A stretch of DNA of 15,102 nt. Origin: Gammaproteobacteria bacterium (lineage in GTDB: Bacteria; Pseudomonadota; Gammaproteobacteria; Pseudomonadales; Halieaceae). The notes under the pieces were generated by a model, which made no database searches, was not told where the DNA came from, and saw nothing but the letters and a program-made list of their open reading frames with translations. The DNA lies in contig JAAEZV010000016.1 of assembly GCA_018222695.1 (NCBI GenBank), forward strand, positions 1 through 15,102, written 5' to 3'. A program made the translations under genes and the position numbers. Shown in pieces: positions 13,740-15,102 of this stretch (positions are counted from its first letter, which is position 1; every line of letters starts with the position of its first letter).

Positions 13740-15102
13740 ATGGCGAAAACGCTATACGACAAACTTTGGGACGCTCATCTGGTCGAGGAGCGCGATGACG
13801 GGACGGCACTGATATACATCGATCGTCATCTGCTACACGAAGTGACTTCGCCCCAGGCCTTTGAGGGGCTCACCCTTGCCAACAGAGACCTGTGGCGGCG
13901 TAGCGCTAACCTCGCGGTGCCGGATCATAATGTTTCGACACTCAAGAGTGAGCGAGAGGCGGGCTTGGAGGCATTGCCTGACGCCGTGTCCCGTGTCCAA
14001 TTACAGACCCTCGACGATAATTGCGAGTCCTTCGACGTGGTGGAAATTCCGCTGAACGATGTGCGGCAGGGTATTGTGCATGTCATGGGCCCCGAGCAGG
14101 GCGCGGTGCTGCCGGGCATGACGGTTGTGTGCGGTGATTCCCATACCTCAACGCATGGCGCTGCCGGCGCGCTGGCGCAAGGTATCGGCACGTCGGAAGT
14201 TGAGCACGTAATGGCTACGCAGTGTTTGATCCAGCGGAAAATGAAGAACTTCCGAGTAGAGGTCACGGGTCGGCTGGCTGAGGGTGCAACCGCCAAAGAT
14301 ATCGCCTTGGCGGTAATCGGTAAGATCGGCACTGCGGGCGGCACTGGTTTCGCGATCGAGTTCGCAGGCACGGCGATTCGTGAACTGACGATGGAAGGGC
14401 GAATGACGCTTTGCAACATGGCGATAGAGGCTGGCGCCCGCTGTGGCTTGGTGGCGGTCGATGAGGTAACGCTGGATTATTTCCGGGACAAACCACTCGC
14501 ACCCAAAGGCGCGCAGTGGGATGCGGCGGAGGCCTGGTGGCGGACGCTTCACAGTGATGAGGGTGCCGTCTTTGATCGCAGCATTACGCTCGATGCCGAC
14601 GCCATTGCGCCTCACGTGACCTGGGGCACCTCGCCCGAGATGGTCACATCGGTGCATGGGCGGGTGCCCACTCTGGCGGAGATGCCCGATGAGACGTCGC
14701 GGCTTGGGTTGTCCAGGGCCCTCGAGTACATGGGGCTTGAGGAGGGTATGGCGATCTCCGAGATCAAGCCCGATGCGGTCTTTATTGGTTCCTGCACCAA
14801 TTCACGTATCGAGGACCTCCGTGCCGCTGCCCGGGTGCTCGAGGGACGTAAAGTAGCGCCCTCCATCCGCAAGGCGCTAGTGGTGCCGGGTTCGGGATTG
14901 GTCAAGGCTCAGGCAGAGGCCGAGGGGCTGGATCGCATTTTTATTGAGGCCGGTATGGAGTGGCGTGAGCCCGGTTGCTCGATGTGTTTGGCGATGAACG
15001 CAGACCGTTTACTTCCAGGTGAGCGATGTGCCAGCACCTCTAATCGCAACTTTGAGGGCCGACAAGGCAGTGGTGGTCGAACGCACTTGGTCAGTCCGGC
15101 CA
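13740..15102 (+). CDS. leuC: 3-isopropylmalate dehydratase large subunit LeuC (3' partial)
   Basis: 454 codons are visible from the ATG at 13740 to the window end, so only about the last 15-20 residues are missing. The protein belongs to the aconitase family: [15 protein letters not shown] start, VPDHNV (60-65), [11 protein letters not shown] (131-141), GSCTNSR (350-356) and [11 protein letters not shown] (410-420). Cys352, Cys413 and Cys416 are the expected ligands of the [4Fe-4S] cluster. With LeuD it isomerises 2-isopropylmalate to 3-isopropylmalate in leucine synthesis in the cytoplasm. The frame ends in GRTHLVSPA, matching the family's C-terminal motif. leuD and leuB would be expected just downstream by common gene order. 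The ribosome binding site is weak (GGGA about ten bases upstream). There is no leuA upstream. Confidence 0.96.
   Translation, partial: MAKTLYDKLWDAHLVEERDDGTALIYIDRHLLHEVTSPQAFEGLTLANRDLWRRSANLAVPDHNVSTLKSEREAGLEALPDAVSRVQLQTLDDNCESFDVVEIPLNDVRQGIVHVMGPEQGAVLPGMTVVCGDSHTSTHGAAGALAQGIGTSEVEHVMATQCLIQRKMKNFRVEVTGRLAEGATAKDIALAVIGKIGTAGGTGFAIEFAGTAIRELTMEGRMTLCNMAIEAGARCGLVAVDEVTLDYFRDKPLAPKGAQWDAAEAWWRTLHSDEGAVFDRSITLDADAIAPHVTWGTSPEMVTSVHGRVPTLAEMPDETSRLGLSRALEYMGLEEGMAISEIKPDAVFIGSCTNSRIEDLRAAARVLEGRKVAPSIRKALVVPGSGLVKAQAEAEGLDRIFIEAGMEWREPGCSMCLAMNADRLLPGERCASTSNRNFEGRQGSGGRTHLVSPA

Overview
The window is an ordinary, densely coded bacterial chromosome segment with high G+C. Its housekeeping set (Slt-type lytic transglycosylase, YciH/SUI1 factor, SlyX, PlsC-type acyltransferase, fused RlmKL 23S rRNA methyltransferase, LeuC) points to a gammaproteobacterium. 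The mixture with epoxide hydrolase, hotdog thioesterase, SDR and YtcJ-like amidohydrolase genes resembles marine oligotrophic lineages such as Halieaceae/OM60-NOR5, but that placement is a guess. I see no phage, insertion sequence, CRISPR array, rRNA or tRNA.

Layout. Nucleotides 1-476 hold the C-terminal SLT domain of a lytic transglycosylase whose gene starts outside the window. A medium-chain dehydrogenase/reductase (554-1681) follows and overlaps tail to tail with yciH on the minus strand (1670-2029, TTG start). A short divergent region with direct repeats and a -10 box separates yciH from slyX (2133-2339). A membrane-anchored amidohydrolase (2370-4082) comes next, with a Fur-box-like palindrome against its start codon.

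From 7819 down to 4087 the minus strand carries four genes behind one good promoter (7841-7869): a small basic protein with a SutA-like motif, an SRPBCC-SDR fusion protein, an epoxide hydrolase and a PaaI-type hotdog thioesterase. The last three would suit turnover of lipophilic or CoA-linked compounds, but no pathway can be assigned.

From 8006 the plus strand carries plsC, a small SAM-dependent methyltransferase, a lipoprotein, a second lipoprotein gene interrupted by an in-frame TAA, and rlmKL. From the methyltransferase to rlmKL the genes overlap by a few bases at each junction (GTGCTGA, ATGAATGA, GTGA), which suggests one translationally coupled operon. The last gene is leuC (13740 to the window end), which starts behind its own extended -10 promoter and lacks only its C-terminal tail here.

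No convincing new multi-gene system is visible. The observations most worth checking are the in-frame stop in the second lipoprotein, the SRPBCC-SDR fusion, the SutA-like protein heading the minus-strand operon, and the candidate operators at 2057-2084 and 2352-2370.
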